From Sphaerochaetaceae bacterium (lineage in GTDB: Bacteria; Spirochaetota; Spirochaetia; Sphaerochaetales; Sphaerochaetaceae), in NCBI GenBank assembly GCA_024698005.1, contig JAILRW010000137.1:1-33295 (forward strand): 33,295 nucleotides of DNA, in the 5' to 3' direction. A program made the position numbers and the translations under genes. The notes under the pieces were generated by a model, which saw only the letters and a list, made by a program, of their open reading frames with translations, searched no databases and had not been told where the DNA came from. Numbering within the stretch: position 1 is the first letter of the stretch; each line of letters opens with the position of its first letter. Shown here piece after piece: positions 9,701-17,464 of this stretch.

Positions 9701-9970
9701 GACTATATGTAAATAGGCTCTCTTTCCTCTTGCATAGAGTGTAAATAGACCAAGGAACAATGAAACAGTTCCAAACACAGGAAGGGCATATGAACTTTTT
9801 GATATACAGAGATTTGCCCTTACTAATGAAAAAAACTTATCCATTATAGGATTCGACATCTTTGCTGAAAAAATCATGAAGATGCCAAAAGCACAGAGGA
9901 AAAGGGCCAGAGCAAGAGTGACCTTTGTTCCCTTCCTTATCCTGATATTGTTACCTTCTTCTTTCATCAC
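6734..9970 (-). CDS. ftsK: DNA translocase FtsK/SpoIIIE family
   Basis: The 1078-residue septal DNA pump moves chromosome ends through the division septum. Four N-terminal transmembrane helices (residues ~15-150) are followed by a highly charged Lys/Glu coiled-coil stretch (~155-265), a long disordered linker to ~560, then the RecA-like motor. Walker A GTTGSGKS is at 762-769 and Walker B IMDEYAD has its Asp at 871. A C-terminal winged-helix gamma domain (~1010-1078, ending in a REVLRYE segment) would read polarity sites in DNA. The linker contains three copies of a 20-residue motif at residues 376-395, 415-434 and 461-480 (separate entry). The start overlaps the rsmG stop by 4 bases. Family identity is certain. 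Confidence 0.96.
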   Translation of the reverse strand: MMKEEGNNIRIRKGTKVTLALALFLCAFGIFMIFSAKMSNPIMDKFFSLVRANLCISKSSYALPVFGTVSLFLGLFTLYARGKRAYLHIVTFAFAILYFSIVVVVNTLDGITTPTFFVSKLSTLPEFYAPLILLVEILVTFLLFKFALFLNRTDHVRDKRILEEEAKKSAKEIRNEKKEMRAAKKALRMEKKEMKALSKQKKAEERLKKQESKQLNARMAEEKKQEEEEIMLQEEALRVKREEKKMEFDELRRDRARMEERNSEPASVSKINNSGSFWVPSYSRMPDFSSGEEKSIPAAPVIEIKETAPVSSPAFTSAKIEEEKKEPEANAGLFFSSIAEAADKSMDTKRPDNIGPIKGFYEDETPVRESKPSSSIAPSNLSPNHPRYKMFESLKNSNPKPVTTAEEQKSNTSNFAPSNLSPNHPRYKLFESLKKTPEENRAEDRLREERKEEPKKEEISFAPSSLSPSHPRYKLFEALQKKPAEKAPVKAAERYTESTPKMSTNTSPRKEIYGEEEVIDIGEETFAPEPEHKRRPIYESVRTSDNELPRDTGYYQKESTAKGVNGFVVEDVKPREAPLTKSQEVEFKVGVAGLASNEAGLDAIKARQRKGYNPPPISLLVDYPTSSYAVDERTDMVGQRIQDTMHEFRVEVFYKNAVKGPSVTMFCYDLAPGIMVNAVKRLEQNIKLAIGGKNVRILAPIPGRSEIGVEVPNDKVATVGFKELLPTLNSKNAAVPLLLGRNIYGEPQLVDVAKTPHLLIAGTTGSGKSVCINSLIASILYSKSPKEVRLIMVDPKVVELTVYNGLPHLLTPVITDNKRVLKMLSWLCDEMERRYSLLSQMGLRKIDAYNDRIHEMGYATEKLPYIVLIMDEYADLMLTVGKEMEGYLQRLLQKARAAGIHVVLATQRPSAQVVTGVIKANIPARIAFRVASGIDSGIILGEGGAENLLGRGDMLMNVGYGTNRLQGCFLSDDEVFEIVRYAKSQGEPDYLDESIFEDDVEDEDDGYSESSSSVGTDGDLYERAKAIIWERKCASASYLQRRLGIGYNKAARIVEQMEEEGLVGPANGSKPREVLRYE
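8531..8845 (-). repeat. Threefold 20-residue repeat inside the FtsK linker
   Basis: Copies lie at 8786-8845, 8669-8728 and 8531-8590 (minus strand, coding). The consensus starts (I/F)APS(N/S)LSP and continues (N/S)HPRYK(M/L)FE(S/A)L. Copies 1 and 2 are identical at 52 of 60 bases by eye. Copy 3 keeps the amino acids but uses mostly different codons, so the peptide, not the DNA, is being maintained. Start-to-start distances are 39 and 46 residues. No known motif of this form comes to mind; a repeated short binding site for a protein partner is the simplest reading. Confidence 0.9.
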
Positions 9971-10587
9971 TTCCTCTTTATCGTGCAGATCATTCTTGGT
10001 TCATCAAGGAATGGAACCTTGACATCATCAAACGAATAGTCATATCCACAGAGATCTGAAAGTTCAGCTTCAACGTAGTTTCTCTGACCTTTGTAGGCCA
10101 TGAAGGCTCCACCCTCCTTCATGATTCGTTCAACGTCCTTTATGATGTCATATATAGGATGGAAGGCTCTACAGGTTACGACATCAAACTTATCGTCAAC
10201 TTCCTTCACATCCCTATTTATTATCTTAACATTACTAAGCTTGCAGCGGAGAATAACATTTCTAAGAAAATCAACTCTTCTCTTCATCCTCTCAACTAGC
10301 ACAATTTCATTATCTTCAAGCATTATTGCCAGAATGATGCCTGGAAAGCCTGCACCAGAACCAAGATCTGCAAGCACTCCATCCCCCAGCTCCTTCTTTA
10401 TCACAGGAACTCCAGCAAGACAATCCAGAAAGTGTCTAATGATGAGATCAGATTCCTCTTCATAACTGACCAGCTTGTAGACTGGATTGAAGAGAGCAAT
10501 TTCACTCTTGAAGATATCAAGCTTCTTTCTCTGCTCAGCAGTTATAGAGATACCAAGTTTCTTAAGTCCTTCATTCAGGAGATCCAT
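9967..10587 (-). CDS. rsmG: 16S rRNA (guanine-527-N7) methyltransferase RsmG
   Basis: A 206-residue class I SAM methyltransferase. The sequence shows RHFLDCLAG (the family's H-x-x-D-S-L region), the SAM-binding LADLGSGAGFPGI, the VLVERMKRR strand end, and TCRAFHPI, all RsmG hallmarks. It methylates G527 of 16S rRNA at N7. I chose the ATG at 10587 because AAGGAG stands about 7 bases before it and the protein then begins MDLLNEGLKKLG, like other RsmG proteins. An in-frame upstream ATG at 10614 would add nine residues deeper inside mnmG and has no ribosome site. It overlaps mnmG by 17 bases and ftsK by 4. Confidence 0.93.
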   Translation of the reverse strand: MDLLNEGLKKLGISITAEQRKKLDIFKSEIALFNPVYKLVSYEEESDLIIRHFLDCLAGVPVIKKELGDGVLADLGSGAGFPGIILAIMLEDNEIVLVERMKRRVDFLRNVILRCKLSNVKIINRDVKEVDDKFDVVTCRAFHPIYDIIKDVERIMKEGGAFMAYKGQRNYVEAELSDLCGYDYSFDDVKVPFLDEPRMICTIKRK

Positions 10588-12403
10588 TCTCACTCTCCTT
10601 TGCCTTTCTGGCACTCTTTACTCCAATCATCAACAGAGCAATATCACTTACTCTTACCCCGCTTATTCTCTGGGCCTGACCAACAGAGTGTGGCCTTATG
10701 TTCTTGAGTTTCTCTCTAGATTCTGCAGAAAGTCCTTCAAGAGCATCGTAATCAAAGTCATCTGGAATTAGGATGCTCTCATTCTTCAAGAAACGATCGA
10801 CCTCGATCTCCTGTCTCTTCAAGTAGCCCGAATACTTTATATCAAGCTCGACTTCATTTCTGATGTACCTTGGATAATCATTGAGCTTTGCTACATGAGA
10901 AGAGATATAATCCATTGTAATTTCTGGCTCCTTGAGCAGAGCAAGACCATTCTTTCCTCTCTCCTTGTAGCTCTTTACAAGCTCCTTTACACAATCCATG
11001 GCCTTGAGCTTCTCTTCAAGCTTCTCAAGTCTTTCCTTGTCACACGCACCCTTCTCGTATGCTTTTCTTGTCAGACGCTGGTCTGCATTATCATGGCGTA
11101 GTGAAAGACGATACTCAGCACGAGAAGTGAACATTCTATATGGTTCCTTCGTGCCTTTAGTAACAAGGTCATCGATAAGGACACCGATGTACGCCTCTGT
11201 CCTTGAAAGGATCAAAGGAGCTTCTCCACGAAGCTTCAGACCTGCATTTAGACCTGCCATCAAACCCTGAGCTGCAGCCTCTTCATAGCCACTGGTTCCA
11301 TTTGTCTGACCTGCGATGAAAAGGTTTTCCAGATGCTTGGATTCAAGGGATGGCAAGAGGTCCTGAGGATTGAGGTAGTCATATTCTACTGCATAGGCTG
11401 GACGCATTATCTCACAGTGTCTCAAACCAGGAAGGGTTCTCATGAACTTCCTCTGTACCTCCTCAGGTAGGGAGGAAGAGAGTCCATTCAGATACATCTC
11501 CTCAGTATTTATTCCCTCAGGCTCAACAAATATCTGGTGGCGCTCTCTATCTGGGAAGCGCACGACTTTATCCTCGATCGAAGGACAGTATCTTGGACCC
11601 TTTCCCACGATCTTGCCACCATACAGTGGTGAGCGATGCATGTTTTCACGGATGATCTTATGTGTTTCTTCGTTGGTATAGGTGATGTAGCAATTTCTCT
11701 GTGGCCTAGTTACTTCATCAGTCATGAAGCTGAAAGGTACGATCTCCTCATCGCCTGGCTGTATCTCCATCTCATCGTAATCGAGGGAGGATGCAGCAAC
11801 TCTGGCTGGAGTTCCTGTCTTCATTCTGCCTACATCGAAGCCCTTCTCTCTTAGGGCCTTGCCAAGGCCTTGCGCTGCCATCTCACCAAGGCGGCCACAA
11901 GGTGCATCGTACTCACCAATGAAGATTCTTCCTTCCATGAAGGTTCCTGTTGTCAGGACAACAGCACGGGATGAAATCTTCCAGCCACGCTCTGTTACAA
12001 CACCAATGACCTTCCCCTTCTCGACAAGGAAATCAACAACAGTATCCATGAAGAGCTCAAGATTCTTTGTATGCTCCATGAGCTCTTTTGCATTTCGTGA
12101 ATATGTGAACTTATCAGCCTGGGCACGAGGTGCCTGAACAGCGGGACCACGGCTCTTGTTGAGCATCCTGAACTGTATCTGACTTATATCGATGAGGTGG
12201 CCCATTTCACCACCAAGTGCATCTATTTCTCTTACCAGATTGCCCTTTGCAAGGCCTCCGATAGCTGGGTTGCAGCTAAGGCGACCAATGGCATCAAGGC
12301 TCTGGGTTATCATCAAGGTGGAAAAACCCTGTCTTGCAGAAGCAGAAGCTGCCTCTATACCAGCATGTCCACCACCGACGACAATTATATCGTAATCTTT
12401 CAT
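10571..12403 (-). CDS. mnmG: tRNA uridine-5-carboxymethylaminomethyl modification enzyme MnmG (GidA)
   Basis: The 610-residue FAD protein partners with MnmE to install carboxymethylaminomethyl at wobble U34 of several tRNAs. The Rossmann dinucleotide motif GGGHAGIEAA is at residues ~10-19, followed by the family signatures SCNPAIGGLAKGNLVREIDA, GTFMEGRIFIG and RYCPSIEDKVVRF, and SGYEEAAAQGLMAG. Length is normal (usual range 610-640). The ATG lies 4 bases after the mnmE stop, with an AGGA within the end of mnmE. Joint encoding with MnmE, its obligate partner, supports a single transcription unit. Confidence 0.96.
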   Translation of the reverse strand: MKDYDIIVVGGGHAGIEAASASARQGFSTLMITQSLDAIGRLSCNPAIGGLAKGNLVREIDALGGEMGHLIDISQIQFRMLNKSRGPAVQAPRAQADKFTYSRNAKELMEHTKNLELFMDTVVDFLVEKGKVIGVVTERGWKISSRAVVLTTGTFMEGRIFIGEYDAPCGRLGEMAAQGLGKALREKGFDVGRMKTGTPARVAASSLDYDEMEIQPGDEEIVPFSFMTDEVTRPQRNCYITYTNEETHKIIRENMHRSPLYGGKIVGKGPRYCPSIEDKVVRFPDRERHQIFVEPEGINTEEMYLNGLSSSLPEEVQRKFMRTLPGLRHCEIMRPAYAVEYDYLNPQDLLPSLESKHLENLFIAGQTNGTSGYEEAAAQGLMAGLNAGLKLRGEAPLILSRTEAYIGVLIDDLVTKGTKEPYRMFTSRAEYRLSLRHDNADQRLTRKAYEKGACDKERLEKLEEKLKAMDCVKELVKSYKERGKNGLALLKEPEITMDYISSHVAKLNDYPRYIRNEVELDIKYSGYLKRQEIEVDRFLKNESILIPDDFDYDALEGLSAESREKLKNIRPHSVGQAQRISGVRVSDIALLMIGVKSARKAKESENGSPE

Positions 12404-12407
12404 ATTT

Positions 12408-13724
12408 CTATTTTCCTACGCAGAACTTTGAGAAGAGAGTATCAAGAAGCTCTTCGTTAGTCACCTCTCCGGTAATAGCTCCAATACCTTCGAGGGCACT
12501 CTGGAAGTAGAGTGCGTAAACATCAACGCTAGTATCTCTCCTGAGGGCTCTGACAGTCCTGAGTGTCTCAAGAGTGGATGCAAGCTCTACTCTCTGGCGC
12601 TCTGAATCGATGACGATGTCATCAAGTTTTCTTCCACCCTTGGTAAGGAAGGCCTCTATCTCATCAAAGAGCTCTTCTATGCCCTCTCCCGACTGAGAGG
12701 AGATAGAAAGGCCTTCGCCCTTCTCTATATCACTCTTCGAGTAGAGAATTATCATATTCTCTCTCTTCTCTTTTGGAAGTTTTCTCTCGATTGGATCGAC
12801 AAGGTACAAGATAAGATCAGCTTCCTCTATCAGCCTTTCAGACCTCTTTATACCTTCACTTTCAACTTCATCAGCACTCTCTCTCAGACCTGCTGTATCA
12901 TACAGCCTTATTGGGATTCCCCTGATATCGCTCCACGCTTCAATGTAGTCTCTAGTAGTTCCCGGAATAGAAGAGACAATTGCTCTGTTCTCCTTCATAA
13001 GAAGGTTGAAGAGGCTACTCTTTCCTGCATTGGTGCTTCCTGCAAGTACGATCTTCGCTCCATCTCTGTATAGAGAAGAGGCGTCGTAGGAAGAGAGCAA
13101 TCTTTCAAGACCTGTTATGATCTCGTCAACTTCTTCCTCTGGGAAGATCCACTCTTCTGGTATCTCATCCTCAGCATAGTCAAGCTGGACTTCAAGAGAG
13201 GAAAGGATATAGAGAAGCTTTTCTCTATACTCCTCAAGCCTATTTCTCAGTCTTCCCTCAAGCCTATCAAGGGCCTTCGCCTGCGAAAGCTCACTCTTGC
13301 TGGAGATGATCTCTTCAACTGCCTCTGCCTGAGTGAGATCCATCCTTCCATGCATGAAGGCACGGAAGGTAAACTCACCTCGCTTCGCCTTTCTGAATCC
13401 CACATCCTCCAAGGCTCTGAATATTCTCTTCAGGCCAGAAAGGGAGCCATGGGCGCTTATCTCTACAGCCTCTTCCCCTGTATATCCCTGGCCCTTTCTA
13501 TAGACAGAAAGGACAACCTCATCGATTCTTTCTCCGTCGAGAGTTTGTAAATAACCATGTACCAGAGTTTTGCTTTTGGCTTCCAGAAGTCTCTTCTTTG
13601 AAGAGAAAATTTTTGAAATCATCTGGATACAATTATCACCACTCGTTCTGACTACAGAAAGAGCAGATGGCGCAAAGGCAGTTGCAAGTGCGTAAATCGG
13701 TTCGTCTGTTGTGTAGGCTTCCAC
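12408..13724 (-). CDS. mnmE: tRNA modification GTPase MnmE (TrmE)
   Basis: A 438-residue protein with the MnmE layout: N-terminal tetrahydrofolate-binding domain (~1-120), helical domain interrupted by a G domain, and the C-terminal FCVGK, in which the C-x-G-K cysteine is required for modification. G1 GSTNAGKSS begins at residue 229, G2 is GTTRDY and G3 is DTAGLRES. G4 reads SKSD (from residue 329) in place of the usual NKxD. The start codon is GTG at 13722-13724 and no Shine-Dalgarno site precedes it; the conserved N-terminus begins a few residues later, so a downstream start is unlikely. It heads the operon mnmE-mnmG-rsmG-ftsK. Confidence 0.95.
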   Translation of the reverse strand: MEAYTTDEPIYALATAFAPSALSVVRTSGDNCIQMISKIFSSKKRLLEAKSKTLVHGYLQTLDGERIDEVVLSVYRKGQGYTGEEAVEISAHGSLSGLKRIFRALEDVGFRKAKRGEFTFRAFMHGRMDLTQAEAVEEIISSKSELSQAKALDRLEGRLRNRLEEYREKLLYILSSLEVQLDYAEDEIPEEWIFPEEEVDEIITGLERLLSSYDASSLYRDGAKIVLAGSTNAGKSSLFNLLMKENRAIVSSIPGTTRDYIEAWSDIRGIPIRLYDTAGLRESADEVESEGIKRSERLIEEADLILYLVDPIERKLPKEKRENMIILYSKSDIEKGEGLSISSQSGEGIEELFDEIEAFLTKGGRKLDDIVIDSERQRVELASTLETLRTVRALRRDTSVDVYALYFQSALEGIGAITGEVTNEELLDTLFSKFCVGK

Positions 13725-13732
13725 AGTTTGAA

Positions 13733-13761
13733 AGTATAGATAGTTGAACCAATCCTTACAA
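13733..13761 (-). promoter_or_regulatory. Candidate promoter of the mnmE operon, possibly leaderless
   Basis: On the minus strand TTGTAA (13756-13761) and TATACT (13733-13738) are 17 bases apart. Only 8 bases separate the -10 box from the GTG start of mnmE. It overlaps the epmA promoter on the other strand. Confidence 0.5.
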
Positions 13762-13773
13762 GGAAGCTAAGAT
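13744..13773 (+). promoter_or_regulatory. Candidate promoter of epmA, possibly leaderless
   Basis: TTGAAC (13744-13749) and TAAGAT (13768-13773) are 18 bases apart; the -10 box ends 6 bases before the ATG. An AGGAAG at 13761-13766 is 13 bases from the ATG, too far for a normal ribosome site. Confidence 0.4.
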
Positions 13774-13779
13774 AAAAAT

Positions 13780-14751
13780 ATGTTCGATTTCAATGCACAG
13801 AAAATGAGAAGTCTCCTTTTCAGGAATATACGTAACTTCTTTGATACTAAAAATTACCTTGAAGTTTTCACCCCGACCCTTTCAGACACTTTGATACCTG
13901 AACCTACTATCCAGAACTTCAAGACTGAATTCATAAATGAATTTGTAGGCAGCAAACACTTCTATATGATTCCGTCTCCAGAGATTTTCATGAAGACACT
14001 CCTTGCAAATAATAGTGGTTCCATCTATGAGATCTCTCAGTGCTTCAGAAATTCAGAGCAGCTTGGTGATGTCCACAATCCTGAATTCACAATGCTCGAA
14101 TACTACACTGTAGGTTTCGATGAAGAGGACTCCATCGCTCTCACAGAAGAGCTGATAAGAGAGACTGCAATCCCTGGAACTCCAGAATATGTACTTCCCC
14201 CTTTCATCAGAATGAGTGTGAACGAGGCCATGATAAAGTATGCAAAAGTTGACCTTGAAAAGTGTCAGGAGCCTATAAAACTTAGAGAGGAAGCTGAAAG
14301 GCTTGGCCTCTATGTCCCAGAAAATGAACCCTGGGATGATACATTCAACCGTATCTTCATCAACTTTGTCGAGACAAATCTTCCAACAGAACACCCAGTT
14401 GTACTGACCGACTACCCATACCAGATAGACTGTCTTGCCAAGAGAAAAGCAGGTACCCCTTATCGCCAGAGGTGGGAGATGTATATAGCGGGAGTTGAAA
14501 TTGCAAACTGCTATAGAGAAGAAACGGACAAGGAAGTTACAAGAGCCTACTATGAAAAGGAATATCAGCGTCTAGCAAGGGAAAGAGCAGAAACAGGATT
14601 GCCAATTCCTACTATTTCCAAAACATTCCCAGAGCTTGAGATCCCAGAATCCAGTGGCGTTGCGATCGGGCTTGACCGCCTTCTCATGGTAATGATGGGG
14701 AAAACAGAGATAGCACCTTTACTTTTATTTCCGCTTTCTGATATGATGTGA
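13780..14751 (+). CDS. epmA: EF-P (R)-beta-lysine ligase EpmA (PoxA/GenX)
   Basis: A 323-residue class II lysyl-tRNA-synthetase paralogue without the anticodon-binding domain, matching E. coli EpmA in length (325). It activates beta-lysine and attaches it to a lysine of elongation factor P. Motif 2 is seen in ISQCFRNSEQLGDVHNPEFTML with the following E-Y pair, and motif 3 in SSGVAIGLDRLLMV. The Ala at residue 295 of GVAIG replaces the Gly of true LysRS; in the E. coli enzyme this Ala (position 298, from memory) shapes specificity for beta-lysine. Its own substrate, efp, is encoded 63 bases downstream, which is strong contextual support. Confidence 0.93.
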   Translation: MFDFNAQKMRSLLFRNIRNFFDTKNYLEVFTPTLSDTLIPEPTIQNFKTEFINEFVGSKHFYMIPSPEIFMKTLLANNSGSIYEISQCFRNSEQLGDVHNPEFTMLEYYTVGFDEEDSIALTEELIRETAIPGTPEYVLPPFIRMSVNEAMIKYAKVDLEKCQEPIKLREEAERLGLYVPENEPWDDTFNRIFINFVETNLPTEHPVVLTDYPYQIDCLAKRKAGTPYRQRWEMYIAGVEIANCYREETDKEVTRAYYEKEYQRLARERAETGLPIPTISKTFPELEIPESSGVAIGLDRLLMVMMGKTEIAPLLLFPLSDMM

Positions 14752-14814
14752 CGCGGAATTTGATTCCTTTCAAAATAAGCAATTACTTAATGAATTTATA
14801 TTTGAGGTAACAAA

Positions 14815-15378
14815 ATGATTAAAGCAGGTCAGATTGACAAAGGAACTGCACTCCTTATCAAGGGTCAGCCATTTGTCTGTATCGAACGTGAGTTCGTAAA
14901 CCCAGGTAAGGGTTCTGCATTCGTTCGTCTCAAGCTCAAGAGCCCAGCAACAGGTCAGGTTCTTTCTGAGACAATGAAGAGCCAGGATAACGCAGAAGAC
15001 ATTACAGTTGAGGACAGAGACCTTCAGTACCTCTACAACGATGGCACAAACTTCTCATTCATGGAAACAAGTAACTATGAGCAGATCGAAGTACCAATGG
15101 CATCTTTCCCAGACTATGAATATTTCATGAAGGAAGGCGAGACTTACAGAGCTACCTTCTGGGAAGATCAGGTTCTTGATGTTCAGATCCCACAGAAGAT
15201 CGTTTTCGTTGTAGCTGAGGCTGAAGATGCAATCAAGGGCGATACCGTTCAGGGTGCAACAAAGACTGTTACAACAGAGACTGGTCTCAAGGTAAGAGTT
15301 CCTATCTTCATCAAGCAGGGTGAAAAGATCCGCGTCAACACAGAGACAAAGGAATATCTCGAAAGAGTAAACAAGTAA
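14815..15378 (+). CDS. efp: Translation elongation factor P
   Basis: The 187-residue factor has three beta-barrel domains (KOW-like ~1-63, OB ~64-128, C-terminal OB ~129-187). It enters the ribosomal E site and rescues stalling at polyproline. The loop NPGKGSAFVRLK places the modifiable lysine at K32, equivalent to K34 of E. coli, in the PGKG context used by beta-lysylated EF-Ps rather than the Arg form. A GAGG sits 8 bases before the ATG. With epmA just upstream and no terminator between them, the two are probably co-transcribed. A strong terminator follows. Confidence 0.97.
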   Translation: MIKAGQIDKGTALLIKGQPFVCIEREFVNPGKGSAFVRLKLKSPATGQVLSETMKSQDNAEDITVEDRDLQYLYNDGTNFSFMETSNYEQIEVPMASFPDYEYFMKEGETYRATFWEDQVLDVQIPQKIVFVVAEAEDAIKGDTVQGATKTVTTETGLKVRVPIFIKQGEKIRVNTETKEYLERVNK

Positions 15379-15400
15379 GCTTTTCGCTTTCAGCTTTCAG

Positions 15401-15436
15401 GTGACTGCCACTTCAAAATGGCAGTCACTTTTTTAT
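15401..15436 (+). terminator. Rho-independent terminator of efp
   Basis: A perfect 10-base-pair stem (GTGACTGCCA at 15401-15410, TGGCAGTCAC at 15419-15428) with an eight-base loop is followed directly by six T. The T-tract runs into the stop codon of the convergent EamA gene. Confidence 0.95.
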
Positions 15437-16305
15437 AGCTCTGAGAGTATAAGGCCTGACATTACCAGGAGCATTCCAAGAATACTCTGAAAAGTAAAAC
15501 GCTCTCCCAAGGTAAAATAGGCCGCTATCACAGTGAATACTGGATTGAGATAGATATACACTCCAGATGCAACTGCTCCAAGTAGTTTAACTCCATAGTT
15601 CCAGGTGACAAAACAGATAGCAGAAGCAAGGACACCCAGGAAAAGCAAGCAAAAGAGCATAACAGGATCTGAAAACTTCTCAGGGCTCAAAGAGAAGGAT
15701 GTGAATGGAAGAATTGGCAAGGTAAAGAGGATGCCATACATGAAGCATCTTCTCGTTATCTGGAAGACATTGTATCCCCTATCCGAGCACTTCTTGACAT
15801 AGTAGGAGTAAAAACCCCAAGCGATTGCAGAAATTAGAGCAAGACCGTCACCTTTGAATGAGAAGACAAACCCCTCTGTTGTGAAACTTAAAAGAGCTAT
15901 ACCCACGATTGCAAAAACAAATCCAAGGTAGAACTTCCAATCTGGCATCTCACTCTTGTTGCCAAGGACATAGTAGATTATTGCGATGAAGAATGGTGCA
16001 GTTGAGACGATTATCGATACATTCGATGCCCTTGTGTATGCAAGGCTCACATTCTCAAGTAGGTAGTAAAGTGTTATCCCACACAGCCCTGCCATAGCAA
16101 AAGGCACTTCATCCTTTATCTTTTCCAGCTTCAAGGGCTTTGGATATATTACCCAGAGCAGGATGTAAGCAATTACAAATCGGATCATAAAGATTTCAAC
16201 AGGTGCAAACACCCTAAGTAGCAGTTTGGTAGCAATAAATGTAAAACCCCAGACTGCTATCGTAGAGAAGGCAAGTATGTGCCCCAATAATCTTCTATTG
16301 TTCAT
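15433..16305 (-). CDS. EamA/DMT-family membrane transporter
   Basis: A 290-residue integral membrane protein with about ten hydrophobic helices arranged as two EamA repeats, the fold of drug/metabolite transporters that export amino acids or other metabolites. The start is placed at the ATG at 16305, which overlaps the stop of the upstream M20 hydrolase (ATGA). The reading frame is open upstream to 16347 but that extension has no better ribosome site and would be buried in the hydrolase gene. In an operon with a hydrolase and an MFS carrier it may handle a hydrolysis product, but the substrate is unknown. Confidence 0.88.
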   Translation of the reverse strand: MNNRRLLGHILAFSTIAVWGFTFIATKLLLRVFAPVEIFMIRFVIAYILLWVIYPKPLKLEKIKDEVPFAMAGLCGITLYYLLENVSLAYTRASNVSIIVSTAPFFIAIIYYVLGNKSEMPDWKFYLGFVFAIVGIALLSFTTEGFVFSFKGDGLALISAIAWGFYSYYVKKCSDRGYNVFQITRRCFMYGILFTLPILPFTSFSLSPEKFSDPVMLFCLLFLGVLASAICFVTWNYGVKLLGAVASGVYIYLNPVFTVIAAYFTLGERFTFQSILGMLLVMSGLILSEL

Positions 16306-17462
16306 GCAAGAATTTTCCTCAATATAGCTTCGAATCCTCTTGTACACCTTTCGAGCTCTTCAAGCTCGATATACTCATCCTTTACATGAGCAAGTGTTTC
16401 AAGACTTGGTCCGTAGCCTATTGTAGGGATTCCCGCCTCCGCTGAAAAGTGGCTTCCATTGGTACAGAAGAAATAATGGTCAAGTTCATGGTCAAGTGTG
16501 CACTCTTCAAGCGCTTCAACTGCACACCTGACAAGAGGGCTGTTTCTGTCTATCTCCCAGGCAGGGAAGAATCGCTTTGCAGAGATCGTTTCTCCTGTGT
16601 AGCACCTTTCACTTCCTGAGGTTATTGAGACTTTTGCCTCAAATGATGGATCTTCACTTTTCAGTTTTTTAATGTACTCTTCAACTTCACCCAGCACGCT
16701 CTCTTCTGTTTCACCAACCAGCAATCTTCTATCGAAGGTTGCCCTGCAGTAATCTGGGAGGACAGATGCGCCTGGATAGGGACTTGATATAATATCTGTG
16801 AGCACCATTATTCCTTCACCTAGCAAAGGGCTCACAGGTGTCTTCCTATTTTCAATCATAGAAATAAGCTTCAGCATCGAAGAAACAGCATTCACGCCCT
16901 TTTCCGGGCTGGAGCTGTGGCAGCTCTTGCCAAAGGTTTCAACCAACACTTCCGCTCTTCCTCTCTGGCCAATCTTGACAGTACCAGAGGTTGCTTCTCC
17001 AATTATTACAGCATCAGGTTTTACAAATTCGGAAACAAGGCGGGATGATACACCTTCAAAACACTCTTCATGCACAGTACAGGAGAGAGCTGCCCTACCT
17101 GCAAAATTTCTATCCCTAGCAAGAGAGATGAGAGAAGTCAGCATTGCAGCTACACTGCCCTTCATATCGGAAGCACCTCTTGCATACAATCGTCCATCAA
17201 CAATTTCACAGCCATAAGGATCATGCTTCCAGCCCTCTCTGTTCTTCACAGGGACTGTGTCTATGTGCCCATCCATCAGGACAGTCTTACCAGGTCTGTT
17301 TCCATTTACAATGCCAACAACAGACCCATATCTATCTATGTGGACAACATCAAAGCCTGCTTCTTCCATCTCCTTCTTGATCTGGAGCGCAACACGCTCC
17401 TCCTCTCCAGATAGAGAGGGAATTGACAAAAGTCTTTTTGCCCTTTCGACGACCTCGCTCAT
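16302..17462 (-). CDS. M20-family metallohydrolase, YgeY-like
   Basis: The 386-residue protein has the zinc-peptidase core of the M20 family: DGHIDTV, ARGASDMKG, the HEE acid pair, and a late AH ligand. From memory of E. coli YgeY several stretches agree well: SCHSSSPEKGVNA, a FDRRLLVGET dimerisation-domain segment, RFFPAWEIDRNS, and CTNGSHFSAEAGIPTIGYGP. YgeY is an uncharacterised hydrolase usually next to diaminopropionate ammonia-lyase. It probably hydrolyses an amide or acylated amino acid. It starts 2 bases after the MFS stop and overlaps the EamA gene by 4 bases, so uptake, hydrolysis and efflux may be linked. The YgeY assignment is a family-level judgement. Confidence 0.82.
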   Translation of the reverse strand: MSEVVERAKRLLSIPSLSGEEERVALQIKKEMEEAGFDVVHIDRYGSVVGIVNGNRPGKTVLMDGHIDTVPVKNREGWKHDPYGCEIVDGRLYARGASDMKGSVAAMLTSLISLARDRNFAGRAALSCTVHEECFEGVSSRLVSEFVKPDAVIIGEATSGTVKIGQRGRAEVLVETFGKSCHSSSPEKGVNAVSSMLKLISMIENRKTPVSPLLGEGIMVLTDIISSPYPGASVLPDYCRATFDRRLLVGETEESVLGEVEEYIKKLKSEDPSFEAKVSITSGSERCYTGETISAKRFFPAWEIDRNSPLVRCAVEALEECTLDHELDHYFFCTNGSHFSAEAGIPTIGYGPSLETLAHVKDEYIELEELERCTRGFEAILRKILA

Positions 17463-17464
17463 AC

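Noticed and set aside
16306-16347. Fourteen extra residues on the EamA transporter
   Set aside because: The ATG at 16305 overlaps the preceding stop in the ATGA style used throughout the window, and the extension is hydrophilic and inside the hydrolase gene.
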